Source: Candidatus Eiseniibacteriota bacterium
GTDB taxonomy: Bacteria; Eisenbacteria; RBG-16-71-46
DNA: 6,296 nt
Assembly (NCBI GenBank): GCA_021414165.1
Contig: JAIOPA010000239.1
Location: 1-6,296, forward strand
Direction: 5' to 3'
Below are positions 6,051 to 6,296 of the stretch, in pieces. Position numbers and translations under genes: made by a program. The notes under the pieces were generated by a model. The model did not search any database. It saw nothing but the letters and a program-made list of their open reading frames with translations, and was not told the DNA's origin. Position 1 is the first letter of the stretch, and every line of letters begins with the position of its first letter.

Positions 6051-6296
6051 ATGACCAAGTCGCAGAAGGGCTTCACGCTGATCGAGCTGATGATCGTGGT
6101 CGTGATCATCGGTATCCTTGCCGCCATCGCGATCCCGAACTTCATCGCCATGCAGAACCGCGCGAAGGAAGGCTCCGTGAAGGCGAACATGCACACGTTC
6201 CAGCTCGCCGCTGAGGACTACGGTGTGCAGAACGACGGTGCGTATGCCACCGCCGCTTCGACGATCGCGACGCTGCTGCCGGGCGCCGGTTCGAAC
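6051..6296 (+). CDS. pilA: Type IV major pilin PilA, N-terminal part (3' end outside window)
   Basis: Eighty-two codons are visible and the frame is open to the last base. The protein begins MTKSQKGFTLIELMIVVV, a classic type IV prepilin signal. It has a 7-residue basic leader ending in G7, predicted cleavage by prepilin peptidase PilD between G7 and F8, N-methylation of F8, and the conserved glutamate E12 (E5 of the mature form). The hydrophobic helix runs to about residue 28 and contains the IPNF motif (28-31, P22 of the mature form). The alpha-1 helix continues through about residue 60 (ANMHTFQLAAEDYG, 45-58) and a short variable region begins with NDGAYA. The subunit polymerises into the pilus fibre. 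Position after pilR and a sigma-54 promoter of its own indicate the major pilin rather than a minor pilin or a type II secretion pseudopilin, though the missing C-terminus leaves some doubt. Confidence 0.9.
   Translation, partial: MTKSQKGFTLIELMIVVVIIGILAAIAIPNFIAMQNRAKEGSVKANMHTFQLAAEDYGVQNDGAYATAASTIATLLPGAGSN

Noticed and set aside
5903..6196. A 97-codon minus-strand frame overlapping the pilA start
   Set aside because: It is the reverse complement of the pilin helix; its hydrophobic stretch mirrors the pilin codons and no ribosome binding site was found.
6051..6296. Electrically conductive e-pilin like Geobacter PilA
   Set aside because: Mature F1 and F24 are present, but the Geobacter aromatics Y27 and Y32 are replaced by M27 and K32, so the visible part does not support the aromatic pattern linked to conductivity.
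1..6296. CRISPR arrays, insertion sequences, tRNA or rRNA genes
   Set aside because: No regularly spaced repeats, transposase motifs, terminal inverted repeats, or structural RNA signatures were seen; nearly all of the window is pilus coding sequence.

Overview
The window is a GC-rich, tightly packed block of type IVa pilus genes, all on the + strand, in the order pilB (3' end only), pilT, pilC, pilS, pilR, pilA (5' end only). G and C dominate third codon positions in every gene. This order matches the pilB-pilT-pilC-pilS-pilR-pilA clusters known from Geobacter and Myxococcus. The sequence therefore suggests a Gram-negative bacterium with a high-GC genome and a delta-proteobacterial style pilus locus. 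The order also occurs in other phyla, so I do not name a genus or phylum with confidence.

Positions 1-2696 encode the motor side of the pilus machine: the C-terminal end of the extension ATPase PilB with its tetracysteine zinc site, a complete retraction ATPase PilT (360 aa), and a complete inner-membrane platform protein PilC (404 aa). Positions 2698-5819 encode the regulatory pair: PilS (555 aa; six predicted membrane helices, PAS domain, histidine kinase) and PilR (473 aa; receiver, sigma-54 AAA+ domain, Fis-type HTH). Spacing is short throughout: 29 nt between pilB and pilT, 15 nt between pilT and pilC, 1 nt between pilC and pilS, and 32 nt between pilS and pilR. One operon, or at least read-through, is likely.

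Positions 5820-6050 are the only real intergenic region and hold the regulatory centre. First comes a GC-rich 10-bp hairpin just after pilR. Next is a cluster of GAAGT/ACTTC repeats that could be the PilR enhancer. Then comes a near-consensus sigma-54 -24/-12 promoter (TGGCAC-N5-TTGC), whose -24 box is one arm of a perfect 7-bp inverted repeat. A strong ribosome binding site precedes pilA. From 6051 to the window end lies the first 82 codons of a type IV major-pilin-like protein with a 7-residue leader.

The circuit can be read directly. PilS senses a membrane signal, perhaps pilin itself as in Pseudomonas, and controls PilR phosphorylation. PilR with sigma-54 RNA polymerase then drives pilA, while PilB, PilT and PilC assemble and retract the fibre. 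I see no wholly new system. The points worth a second look are the architecture of the pilA promoter, non-canonical residues at the PilS/PilR phosphotransfer sites, and the unusual start of pilS.
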